A DNA stretch of 6,537 nt, taken from Thiotrichales bacterium. GTDB lineage: Bacteria > Pseudomonadota > Gammaproteobacteria > Francisellales > CACEW01. A program made the position numbers and the translations under genes. Of the stretch, positions 1-6,111 are shown one piece after another. Within the stretch, counting starts at the first letter, position 1. Each line of letters starts with the position of its first letter. The stretch is from assembly GCA_023266165.1 (NCBI GenBank), contig JAHFRR010000078.1, positions 1 to 6,537 of the forward strand, read 5' to 3'. The notes under the pieces are model-generated. The model was not told the DNA's origin. It was given only the letters and a program-made list of their open reading frames with translations, and did no database searches.

Positions 1-1
1 T

Positions 2-322
2 AGAGGAGATCAACTGAATGAGCAGTTAGAGAGTGCTTATGAGGGAGCGAAGAACTTGAAGAGCCAAATTCAGAGTTCGGACGTGAAAATAGAAAAACTA
101 AAAGCAATAATCACAGAGTTACGAACACAGAACCAAACCCTAAAAACAGATAACCAAGCGCTACAAGCACAAAATCAAGCTTTGAGCGCTCAGCGAGAAC
201 AAGAGCGCCCCCGCAATAGCTTTAGCTTATATAGCGCGGCGGTGGGAACACCGTGCGATGCCAAGTCGTCAGAGGCTGTCAAACATCTTACAGAAGCGCT
301 GAGTTGTTGGCAGCCGCCATAA
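2..322 (+). CDS. C-terminal fragment of a coiled-coil protein (5' end outside window)
   Basis: The reading frame is open from base 2 to the TAA at 320-322, giving 106 visible residues. The first possible start, TTG at 56, has no convincing ribosome site and lies inside the heptad register, so I read it as an internal leucine of a longer protein. Residues 5 to about 68 look like a continuous coiled coil: positions 5, 12, 19, 26, 33, 40, 47, 54 and 61 are exactly seven apart and are Leu, Ala, Leu, Ser, Leu, Leu, Leu, Leu, Leu. Three near-identical heptads (QNQTLKT, DNQALQA, QNQALSA) occupy residues 43-63. The tail of about 38 residues is not coiled coil and ends in SCWQPP. The last codons overlap the 3' end of the convergent folD. 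No family can be named; coiled coils like this occur in many structural, division-related and secreted proteins. The open frame and heptad periodicity make real coding likely. Confidence 0.6.
   Translation, partial: RGDQLNEQLESAYEGAKNLKSQIQSSDVKIEKLKAIITELRTQNQTLKTDNQALQAQNQALSAQREQERPRNSFSLYSAAVGTPCDAKSSEAVKHLTEALSCWQPP
128..190 (+). repeat. Three tandem 21-base units encoding heptads
   Basis: Three consecutive 21-base units encode QNQTLKT, DNQALQA and QNQALSA inside the coiled-coil fragment. The protein repeat is tighter than the DNA repeat, because synonymous and conservative changes separate the units. This suggests old duplication kept under selection for the heptad pattern, not recent slippage. 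Confidence 0.55.
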
Positions 323-1148
323 ACGTGTTCTCCAGTAACGACACCACTGTCATCGGCCCCACACCCCCCGGGACTGGGGTGATCCAGCTGGCGAGGGTCT
401 TGACGGTTTCAAAATCCACATCGCCTGCCAAAGTGCCATTGGGCAAGCGGTTGATCCCCACATCAATGACGATCGCGCCAGGTTTCACAAAGCTGGATTG
501 AATCAAATGCGGATGCCCTGCAGCAACCACCAGGATATCGCCTTGACGGGTGATCTCTGAAAGATCTCGCGTAGCGCGATGCGTGATACTCACGGTGCAT
601 TGCTGTAGCAATAACTCTAAAGCCATCGGACGACCGACGATATTGGATGCACCAATGATCACAGCATGTAAGCCTTTGAGATCAACGCGTGTGTGCTCTA
701 ACAAGGCCATAATCCCTTTAGGGGTGCAGGGACGCAAATGCGGGCGTTTTTGGGCTAAGAGGCCTAGATTAACAGGATGGAAGCCGTCAACATCTTTATG
801 TGGCAGAATGCTATCCAACACCTGGTGTGTATCAATATGCGCGGGGAGGGGGAGCTGGACGAGAATCCCATGAACCTCAGGATTTTGATTGAGGCTCTGG
901 ATGATATCCAATAGCTCTGCTTGTGAAGTCGACCCTGATAAATCGATTTGATGTGAATGAAACCCTACACGCTCGCAGGCCATGCGCTTGTTGCGAACAT
1001 ACACGTGTGAGGCGGGATCGTTACCCATAATAATCACGGCGAGACCAGGCCTGGCAAGCCCTTGAGCGAGTCGTTCTTGCACGCGCGTGCATATGGCCTG
1101 CTCTCTGATGTTTGCCAGAGCTTTGCCCTCTAAGATCTGCGCCGTCAT
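288..1148 (-). CDS. folD: Bifunctional methylenetetrahydrofolate dehydrogenase / methenyltetrahydrofolate cyclohydrolase
   Basis: FolD oxidises 5,10-methylene-THF to methenyl-THF with NADP and hydrolyses that to 10-formyl-THF, supplying one-carbon units for purines and initiator formyl-Met-tRNA in the cytosol. The 286-residue product matches the usual length of about 285-290. The N-terminal catalytic domain has NDPASHVYV with Tyr50 and the catalytic Lys54 (VRNKRMAC), VQLPLP at 97-102 with Gln98, and KDVDGFHP with Asp121. PCTPKG at 140-145 leads into the NADP-binding Rossmann domain, with GASNIVGRPM at 166-175 and the C-terminal signature PGGVGPMT at 260-267. The ATG at 1146-1148 is preceded by AGGGAGA at a good distance; an ATG seven bases upstream is out of frame. 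The gene diverges from groES and its 3' end overlaps the convergent coiled-coil gene by 35 bases, within the variable tail after LLENT. No clear terminator follows it. Function is secure; the NADP preference is taken from the family. Confidence 0.98.
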   Translation of the reverse strand: MTAQILEGKALANIREQAICTRVQERLAQGLARPGLAVIIMGNDPASHVYVRNKRMACERVGFHSHQIDLSGSTSQAELLDIIQSLNQNPEVHGILVQLPLPAHIDTHQVLDSILPHKDVDGFHPVNLGLLAQKRPHLRPCTPKGIMALLEHTRVDLKGLHAVIIGASNIVGRPMALELLLQQCTVSITHRATRDLSEITRQGDILVVAAGHPHLIQSSFVKPGAIVIDVGINRLPNGTLAGDVDFETVKTLASWITPVPGGVGPMTVVSLLENTFMAAANNSALL

Positions 1149-1185
1149 GTGTCATGATCTCCCTGTTTTTTTATGATTTTGGGAC

Positions 1186-1215
1186 AATATACCCTCTTGA
1201 AATCCAGAATGCCAT
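1186..1215 (-). promoter_or_regulatory. Possible sigma-70 promoter of folD
   Basis: On the minus strand ATGGCA (1215-1210, four of six matches to TTGACA) is followed after 18 bases by TATATT (1191-1186, five of six matches to TATAAT). This would start transcription near 1179, about 30 bases before the folD ATG. The site overlaps the groES sigma-32 promoter on the opposite strand. The -35 match is moderate, so this is only a candidate. Confidence 0.35.
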
Positions 1216-1223
1216 CCCCATAT
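1196..1223 (+). promoter_or_regulatory. Sigma-32 (heat-shock) promoter of groES-groEL
   Basis: CTTGAAA at 1196-1202 and CCCCATAT at 1216-1223 are separated by 13 bases. This matches the established RpoH consensus (CTTGAA, spacer 13-15, CCCCATnT), and the extended sequence around the -10 (GCCATCCCCAT) is like the E. coli groE promoter. Transcription should begin near 1230, leaving a leader of about 109 bases before groES. The promoter implies that the chaperonin operon is induced through RpoH when misfolded proteins accumulate. I saw no CIRCE operator (TTAGCACTC inverted repeat), so HrcA control is not supported here. Confidence 0.88.
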
Positions 1224-1244
1224 AGCCCTTGCCCTGAAATCCAG
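1198..1244 (+). repeat. Direct repeat TGAAATCCAG, two copies
   Basis: TGAAATCCAG occurs at 1198-1207, overlapping the sigma-32 -35 element, and again at 1235-1244, just after the predicted start of the heat-shock transcript. The copies start 37 bases apart. The second is not followed by a CCCCAT element at sigma-32 spacing, so it is not an obvious second heat-shock promoter. It may be a remnant of a local duplication or a protein-binding site. Confidence 0.5.
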
Positions 1245-1284
1245 GAAGGTCTGTGTGCTGATCTACTTGACAAGAGGTTTCAGG
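1233..1284 (+). repeat. Inverted repeat in the groES leader
   Basis: CCTGAAATC at 1233-1241 can pair with GGTTTCAGG at 1276-1284, giving nine pairs with one G-U and a loop of 34 bases. The stem would exist only in RNA from the sigma-32 promoter, because the candidate sigma-70 promoter lies in its loop. It does not include the groES ribosome site at 1326-1330. The long loop makes it a modest structure, and it may have no function. Confidence 0.3.
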
Positions 1285-1294
1285 TGACTAAGAT
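1267..1294 (+). promoter_or_regulatory. Candidate sigma-70 promoter of groES-groEL
   Basis: A perfect TTGACA (1267-1272) is followed after 16 bases by TAAGAT (1289-1294, four of six matches to TATAAT), predicting a start near 1301. A housekeeping promoter next to a sigma-32 promoter is a known arrangement for groE in E. coli and would provide the basal level of this essential chaperonin. The weak -10 keeps confidence moderate. Confidence 0.5.
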
Positions 1295-1338
1295 AACGAA
1301 CGCTTGAGTTATAACAATAAACGATAGGAGTGATTGAC

Positions 1339-1638
1339 ATGACAGTAAAAGTAAAGTTTCATCCTTTACATGACCGCCTTTTGGTGCGTCGCGCAGAAGA
1401 AGAGACGCGCAGTGCTGGAGGTATTGTATTAACAGGCAGTGCCGCTGAAAAACCTGTGATGGGTGAAGTGTTGGCTGTAGGCGCGGGTAAAATTTTGGAA
1501 AACGGCCAAGTGCGCCCTATGCAGCTTAAAGTGGGCAATAAGATTATGTTTGGCAAGTATTCGGGCACAGAAGTGAAGATTGAGGGCGAAGAGCTGTTGA
1601 TCATGCGCGAAGAAGATGTTTTCGGTACAGTATCTTAA
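1339..1638 (+). CDS. groES: Co-chaperonin GroES (10 kDa, Hsp10)
   Basis: GroES forms the seven-membered lid that closes the GroEL cavity in the cytosol, so that enclosed proteins can fold in an ATP-driven cycle. From the ATG at 1339 the product has 99 residues, close to the usual 95-97. The start is set by AGGAG at 1326-1330, eight bases ahead; the in-frame GTG at 1330 would overlap that ribosome site and add only three residues. The N-terminal strand contains HPLHDRLLVRR. The mobile loop (about residues 18-38) carries the hydrophobic tripeptide Ile29-Val30-Leu31 in SAGGIVLTGSAAEKP, which docks onto GroEL. The roof region and the C-terminal strand with EELLIMREEDVFG follow. groEL begins 48 bases downstream, so the two form the standard bicistronic operon, expressed from the sigma-32 promoter and probably a sigma-70 promoter. 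Nothing abnormal is seen. Confidence 0.98.
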   Translation: MTVKVKFHPLHDRLLVRRAEEETRSAGGIVLTGSAAEKPVMGEVLAVGAGKILENGQVRPMQLKVGNKIMFGKYSGTEVKIEGEELLIMREEDVFGTVS

Positions 1639-1650
1639 TCATTAAATTTT

Positions 1651-1664
1651 TTAATAATTATTAA
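1651..1664. repeat. Perfect AT-only palindrome between groES and groEL
   Basis: TTAATAATTATTAA is a perfect 14-base palindrome in the 48-base gap, just before the groEL ribosome site. As RNA it would be a very weak hairpin with no GC pair, so it is unlikely to stop transcription. It could keep the groEL translation start unstructured or affect mRNA processing. Confidence 0.35.
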
Positions 1665-1686
1665 ATCAACTAAGAGGAAATTAAAA

Positions 1687-3333
1687 ATGTCAGCTGTAGA
1701 AGTACGTTTTGGAGATCACGCCCGTCATGGGATGATCACAGGATTGAATATTTTGGCCGATGCAGTGAAGGTCACCCTGGGCCCTAAAGGCCGTAACGTG
1801 GTTTTGGGTCAGTCCTTTGGTGCACCTTTGATTACCAAAGATGGCGTGTCCGTGGCGAAGAAAATTGAGTTGAAAGACCCGTTTGAAAACATGGGTGCTC
1901 AGATGGTCATGCAAGCGGCCTCTAAAACATCAGACATCGCTGGAGATGGTACAACCACAGCCACTGTCTTGACACAATCCATTGTCGTTGAAGGCTTGAA
2001 AGGGATCGCTGCGGGGATGAACCCAATGGATCTCAAGCGTGGGATCGACAAAGCGGTGCTCAAAATTGTCGAGCACTTGAAATCGATCTCCGTGCCATGC
2101 ACTGATAACAAAGCGATTGCTCAAGTCGGCACAATCTCAGCGAACTCAGATGAGTCCATCGGTAAGATCATTGCAGATGCGATGGCGAAAGTGGGCAAAG
2201 AAGGGGTGATTACGGTCGAAGATGGTTCAGGCTTGGAAAACGAGTTGAGTGTCGTTGAAGGCATGCAGTTTGATCGCGGCTACCTCTCACCTTACTTCAT
2301 CAACAACCAAGAAAACATGATGGCAGATCATGAGTCTGTGTGTCTGTTGCTGGTGGACAAGAAAATTTCTAATATTCGCGAATTATTACCTGTTCTGGAA
2401 GGCGTTGCGAAATCGGGCAAACCTTTGTTGATCATCGCTGAAGATGTCGAAGGCGAAGCCTTGGCAACGCTGGTTGTCAACACCATTCGGGGTATCGTCA
2501 AAGTATGTGCTGTTAAAGCGCCTGGCTTTGGTGATCGTCGTAAAGCGATGTTGCAAGATATCGCGGTTTTGACAGGTGCCACAGTGATCTCTGAAGAAGT
2601 AGGTTTATCACTGGATACTGCAACGCTGGAACATCTGGGCCAAGCCAAGCGTGTTCAAATCACGAAAGACAACACCACGATCATTGCAGGAGCGGGTAAT
2701 CCGAAAAGCATTAAAGAGCGTGTGGGCCTGATCCGTAAGGAAATGGACGCTTCAACCTCTGATTATGATCGTGAAAAATTGCAAGAGCGCTTGGCCAAAT
2801 TGGCAGGCGGCGTTGCGGTGATCAAAGTCGGTGCGGCCACTGAGATGGAAATGAAAGAGAAAAAAGCGCGCGTGGAAGATGCTTTGCATGCCACACGTGC
2901 TGCGGTCGAAGAGGGTGTGGTCGCCGGTGGTGGCGTGGCCTTCATTCGGGCGATCAGCGCTTTGGATAAACTCAAAGGCATCAACGAAGACCAAAACCAC
3001 GGGATTGCGATCCTGCGTCGAGCCATCGAAGCGCCTTTGCGTCAGATTGTCTCTAACGCCGGTGGTGAGCCCTCTGTGGTTGTGGATAAAGTCAAAGCGG
3101 GGAAAGGCAACTTTGGTTTTAACGCCAGCACGGAAGTCTTTGGCGATATGCTGGAGATGGGTATTCTGGATCCGACTAAAGTCACACGCTCCGCGCTGCA
3201 ACACGCTGCATCGGTTGCGGGCTTGATGATCACAACCGAAGCCATGGTTGCTGATATCAAAGAATCTGAGCCTGCTGGCGGCGCTGGCGGCGGCGGTATG
3301 GGTGGCATGGGCGGTATGGGCGGAATGATGTAA
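1687..3333 (+). CDS. groEL: Chaperonin GroEL (60 kDa, Hsp60)
   Basis: GroEL forms the double seven-membered ring that binds non-native proteins and, with GroES and ATP, folds them in its cavity. The product has 548 residues, exactly the E. coli length, and key positions fall on E. coli numbering. The equatorial nucleotide site has LGPKGRNVV at 31-39, Asp52, GDGTTTAT at 86-93 with Asp87, the catalytic Asp398 in RVEDALHATRAAVEEG, the GGG at 414-416, and Asp495 in ILDPTK. The apical hydrophobic groove keeps Tyr199, Tyr203, Phe204, Leu234, Leu237, Leu259, Val263 and Val264. The protein ends in a flexible GGM-repeat tail (GGMGGMGGMGGMM). The ATG at 1687 follows AAGAGGAAA at a good distance. Small peculiarities are cysteines at 219 and 274 (KVCAVKAP, where E. 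coli has KVAAVKAP) and a divergent N-terminal stretch (SAVEVRFGDHARHGM). It is co-transcribed with groES and followed by a strong terminator. Confidence 0.99.
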   Translation: MSAVEVRFGDHARHGMITGLNILADAVKVTLGPKGRNVVLGQSFGAPLITKDGVSVAKKIELKDPFENMGAQMVMQAASKTSDIAGDGTTTATVLTQSIVVEGLKGIAAGMNPMDLKRGIDKAVLKIVEHLKSISVPCTDNKAIAQVGTISANSDESIGKIIADAMAKVGKEGVITVEDGSGLENELSVVEGMQFDRGYLSPYFINNQENMMADHESVCLLLVDKKISNIRELLPVLEGVAKSGKPLLIIAEDVEGEALATLVVNTIRGIVKVCAVKAPGFGDRRKAMLQDIAVLTGATVISEEVGLSLDTATLEHLGQAKRVQITKDNTTIIAGAGNPKSIKERVGLIRKEMDASTSDYDREKLQERLAKLAGGVAVIKVGAATEMEMKEKKARVEDALHATRAAVEEGVVAGGGVAFIRAISALDKLKGINEDQNHGIAILRRAIEAPLRQIVSNAGGEPSVVVDKVKAGKGNFGFNASTEVFGDMLEMGILDPTKVTRSALQHAASVAGLMITTEAMVADIKESEPAGGAGGGGMGGMGGMGGMM

Positions 3334-3372
3334 TTCCTTCCTTGCTTGTCATCCCCACGAGTGTAGGGTGCC

Positions 3373-3390
3373 TCCCCGCGAAGGCGGGGA
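3373..3390. repeat. GC-rich REP-like hairpin after groEL
   Basis: CCCCGC (3374-3379) and GCGGGG (3384-3389) enclose a GAAG loop, with an outer T-A pair making a seven-pair stem. The surroundings (TGTCATCCCC at about 3347-3356 and GGGATCTAGC at 3392-3401) resemble the dispersed intergenic palindromes of the type GTCATCCCCGCGAAGGCGGGGATC found in many proteobacteria, here apparently interrupted by about 20 extra bases. It has no T-tract, so it is not itself an intrinsic terminator, but it may protect the 3' end of groEL mRNA. That it is repeated elsewhere in the genome is an inference that this window cannot test. Confidence 0.5.
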
Positions 3391-3407
3391 CGGGATCTAG
3401 CCTCAAG

Positions 3408-3448
3408 AAAAGCGCATCATGGTTAAATCTGTGGTGCGCTTTTTGTTT
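3408..3448. terminator. Bidirectional intrinsic terminator between groEL and the large minus-strand gene
   Basis: AAAAGCGCATCAT (3408-3420) pairs with GTGGTGCGCTTTT (3431-3443) through 13 base pairs, including two G-U in the plus-strand RNA, around a ten-base loop. It is followed by T, G and TTT on the plus strand. Read from the other side, the same stem is followed by TTTTCTTG. It lies 74 bases after the groEL stop and 23 bases beyond the stop of the convergent 875-codon gene, where a shared terminator is expected. Confidence 0.85.
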
Positions 3449-3466
3449 GAGAGAGCCTTGAAGGGA

Positions 3467-6094
3467 TCACCCTCCATGATTCTCAAGATAATCATTAACA
3501 GCAGCACCAACACCTTGGGCTGTGCCCCATAACCTGTTCCACACATTCGCTATACTGGTGCTAATGCCTTGTTGTGCGACCTCTCGCACCCCATAATTGA
3601 CCCCAGTAGCAAGAATTGCCGTAGCGACAGTCGTCAGCGCATTCGCCAGTGCGTCTTGCGGGTTTGCTATGTATTGAACCCCTACCATCACAGAAAGTAT
3701 GATAGCTGACGGGGCCACTTGAGAAAGGGCCAGCCCTGTTTTCTCAGATTCTTTTGAAGCAGGCATTTCAATAACGACACAGCTCTCTGGAAGTGCTATC
3801 GCAGCGAGGTTTTCATCAGGTGTGGGTGGATGATTTGTATGAGTCAAAGAGGTCACTGCACGTAGCAGTAGGTTTGCGCTAAGAGAGATTCCCAAGCCAA
3901 AAAAGATATTATAGAGAGCATTTGCGAGATGCCGTTGCACAACCACTTCAGGATTGAGAACAAACTCTGTCCCTGCAACCACCAGGAGGGACATCATTAT
4001 CTGCATGATCAATTGGGTTTTTGCATGCTTGTTTAAATCCGGATAGACTTTCATCACGATTTCCTGCGCGACTGTCAAGATCAGAGGAATGACCACACCA
4101 TTTTTGAGAACCATGCTTGACATACTTATACTTGGGCTGGCAGGGAGTTCAGCAGAAAGCTTTCGCTGTGGCGGAAGTTTTGAAATGATGTTGTCTGATT
4201 GATATGATTCGGGTGCTGAAGCACCAAGACAGCTGTACTGCGTACTACTGTCGAAATAGGTACCCTTTGGGTTTTGTAAAAAAATCTGAATTTCCACCCC
4301 ATTTTGGGTCACCAGAAAAATGACGGGGGGTGCCAAGTTATTCTGACCTGAACATACGAATTGCGTCCCTAAAATGACCGAAAAGGCCTCGTTAATATCG
4401 GAGAGAGAAAAGCGTTGATCATACAAAACAGAGCCAAAAGTTCCAAAAGGATAGCCTTGATTAATAGCAATGGCCAGCGTACTCCCCGGTTGAATTAAAA
4501 ATCCTATCTTAAAGGTTGAGTTTGGATCGACATTCTGAAGGCTGACTGTGGTACCTGGCTGGCAATTCCCTAGAATCGCTTGAGGTTGCCCATTCGTCAG
4601 CTGTTGAAAAACAGGGCCATTGCAAGCAGCACTGGCGGCTGCCGTTGGATTTGTCGTTTGAGCAATCAGGGCACAAAAACCATTGACAATTTGATACTGG
4701 TTAGGTGCCCCTCCGGGTACAGGCGTGAAAATTGGGGTAAACTCTGAGCCTGCTGGGCAGTTTGTAGATTCGGGGATCGCAGCGATCTGTTTGGGCAACG
4801 TATAGATGGCTTTGCCCTGTATAGCTTGACTTGCTGTTTCCCCCACGCTGTTAAGATCGGTCTTGGATGCAACATTACTTGTTGCACTAAAAGCTCCATT
4901 CGTTAGGGTTACGAAGTCTATTGGATCACTTCCTTGCCCTTTTGCAATGAGGTTTTGATTAGAACTGCCTTGGTTGATAAGGCTTATCAAAAACGCTACC
5001 ATAGCCTTCAGAAGATCATCTTTGTTTGGTGCTAAAGAAACAGCTGTAATCCCTAAACTCAGAGCTACCAGGCCTGTCAGTGAGATACAGGGTATGATTT
5101 TATTTTGATGTCGATGGGTGAGGCTGGCTGCAGAACTGAGCTCTTTAAACAGCATTCTTTTTTGCTCACTCGAAAGACGCGTAAATGCTAACATCAATTC
5201 ATCGGAGGATGGCAATACATTGTCAGTACTGCTATATCGGAGCGTGCGTTTGACTGCTTGTCCAAGAGGCACGATATTTGTGTACTGTACGTCATCTGCA
5301 GTCAGCTGGGTATAGTAGGTATTGAGCGGAGATTCTGTTGTCACTTGCGCTGCAGGCATCCTTCTTCCCCAATGGAAGAAATTGGTGATACTTGCGCCTA
5401 AGGTAGAAAACGTTCCACGCCAAGTATTCTCAGGGTGCTTTTTTTGTGCCTGACGTGATATGTCGGCATTTCGTGTGATGGTTTTTGCGGGAGATCCCCA
5501 AGCAGGCTGGTGTGTTGCTTTCGATTCCATAAGTGGGTGGTTGTTATCAGCGGGAGAGTTCTGATGAGGCGGTGTCGTGCGCCCAAGGGTTTGAGGCAGA
5601 GGGACTTGGTCTGGGGATCTGATGTTTGATGCCTGAGTTTTATATTGCTTGAGTGCTTGTATCTGCTCCGGGCTGACGAAGCCTCCTAGAAGATGCTCTT
5701 GTGACCGTGTTCGCCCCTGGTTTCTGAGCGATGGGCTAGGTGTTTGTATGGCTTGGTGCTTACTTACATATGAGCACGCACTGGCATGAGCTTCGGCAAG
5801 GGTTGGGCCTTTAAAGTTTCTGCTATAAGCGTTTTTTTGCAACGTATTGAAATGACGATATGTACTGATGATCTCTTTTAAGGCTGTCTGCTCAGTAGGC
5901 TGTAACTCTGTGCATGACTGATCTGTAAAGATTTGCGATGTTGTGCCACGTTTAAGTCCAGCTACATGAGTTTCTAAAAATTTTTTTATAAAATCAATAA
6001 TCGTATTACCATCATCAAGCTTTATCTCTTGAGTGGCAGCTGAGATGGCATTAGCAATATTGCCCATTATTGTTGGGCCTAGAGTATTATGCAT
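3467..6094 (-). CDS. Unrecognised 875-residue multi-helix membrane protein
   Basis: I do not recognise this protein. The ATG at 6092-6094 follows GAAGGTG at five bases; the next Met (residue 10) has no ribosome site. Residues 1-110 look like a mostly helical soluble region. Residues 115-225 are polar and low in complexity (Pro, Gln, Asn, Thr, His, Ser), typical of a disordered linker. Hydrophobic segments lie at about 333-355 and 362-375, then none until a C-terminal block at about 664-682, 694-713, 723-747, 790-810 and 815-836. The region between them, about 380-650, is rich in Gly, Pro, Asn and Gln and has exactly six cysteines (446, 474, 491, 511, 581, 622), which would suit disulfides if it is outside the cytoplasm. 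No N-terminal signal peptide is seen. Residues 708-747 and 805-839 form an internal duplication. It follows another minus-strand gene by 17 bases, suggesting an operon. Its size, disordered N-terminus and membrane block would suit a secreted effector or surface protein, but no motif shows this. Confidence 0.85.
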   Translation of the reverse strand: MHNTLGPTIMGNIANAISAATQEIKLDDGNTIIDFIKKFLETHVAGLKRGTTSQIFTDQSCTELQPTEQTALKEIISTYRHFNTLQKNAYSRNFKGPTLAEAHASACSYVSKHQAIQTPSPSLRNQGRTRSQEHLLGGFVSPEQIQALKQYKTQASNIRSPDQVPLPQTLGRTTPPHQNSPADNNHPLMESKATHQPAWGSPAKTITRNADISRQAQKKHPENTWRGTFSTLGASITNFFHWGRRMPAAQVTTESPLNTYYTQLTADDVQYTNIVPLGQAVKRTLRYSSTDNVLPSSDELMLAFTRLSSEQKRMLFKELSSAASLTHRHQNKIIPCISLTGLVALSLGITAVSLAPNKDDLLKAMVAFLISLINQGSSNQNLIAKGQGSDPIDFVTLTNGAFSATSNVASKTDLNSVGETASQAIQGKAIYTLPKQIAAIPESTNCPAGSEFTPIFTPVPGGAPNQYQIVNGFCALIAQTTNPTAAASAACNGPVFQQLTNGQPQAILGNCQPGTTVSLQNVDPNSTFKIGFLIQPGSTLAIAINQGYPFGTFGSVLYDQRFSLSDINEAFSVILGTQFVCSGQNNLAPPVIFLVTQNGVEIQIFLQNPKGTYFDSSTQYSCLGASAPESYQSDNIISKLPPQRKLSAELPASPSISMSSMVLKNGVVIPLILTVAQEIVMKVYPDLNKHAKTQLIMQIMMSLLVVAGTEFVLNPEVVVQRHLANALYNIFFGLGISLSANLLLRAVTSLTHTNHPPTPDENLAAIALPESCVVIEMPASKESEKTGLALSQVAPSAIILSVMVGVQYIANPQDALANALTTVATAILATGVNYGVREVAQQGISTSIANVWNRLWGTAQGVGAAVNDYLENHGG
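3578..3682 (-). repeat. Internal protein repeat, copy 2 (residues 805-839)
   Basis: This stretch encodes GVQYIANP, then LANAL at 816-820 and Arg-Glu-Val at 837-839. It aligns with residues 708-747 of the same protein. NP is separated from LANAL by three residues here and by seven in the other copy, while the distance from LANAL to the Arg-x-Val is nearly equal (17 versus 18). Each copy forms the end of one hydrophobic helix, a short NP turn, and a following hydrophobic helix. Confidence 0.5.
3854..3973 (-). repeat. Internal protein repeat, copy 1 (residues 708-747)
   Basis: This stretch encodes GTEFVLNP, then LANAL at 723-727 and Arg-Ala-Val at 745-747, matching the pattern of residues 805-839. 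A third, much weaker relative may be the hydrophobic pair at about 348-377 (G, then AP with acidic residues, then LLKAM), but that resemblance could be chance between hydrophobic helices. Confidence 0.5.
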
Positions 6095-6111
6095 GTTTTC
6101 ACCTTCAATTT

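Noticed and set aside
235..257. GC-rich hairpin (CGGTG-GGAA-CACCG with an extended, bulged stem) near the folD 3' end
   Set aside because: It has no T-tract on either strand and lies within the coiled-coil reading frame, so I do not call it a terminator.
1149..1329. CIRCE operator or an RNA thermometer masking the groES ribosome site
   Set aside because: No TTAGCACTC/GAGTGCTAA inverted repeat is present, and I found no leader segment with convincing pairing to AGGAG at 1326-1330.
1330..1338. GTG start for groES adding three residues
   Set aside because: The GTG overlaps the AGGAG ribosome site that serves the ATG at 1339, and GroES proteins normally begin at the equivalent of that ATG.
2752..3204. 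A 150-codon open frame on the minus strand inside groEL, and similar shorter ones
   Set aside because: They lie opposite a highly conserved gene, have no ribosome sites or recognisable protein features, and are explained by groEL codon bias.
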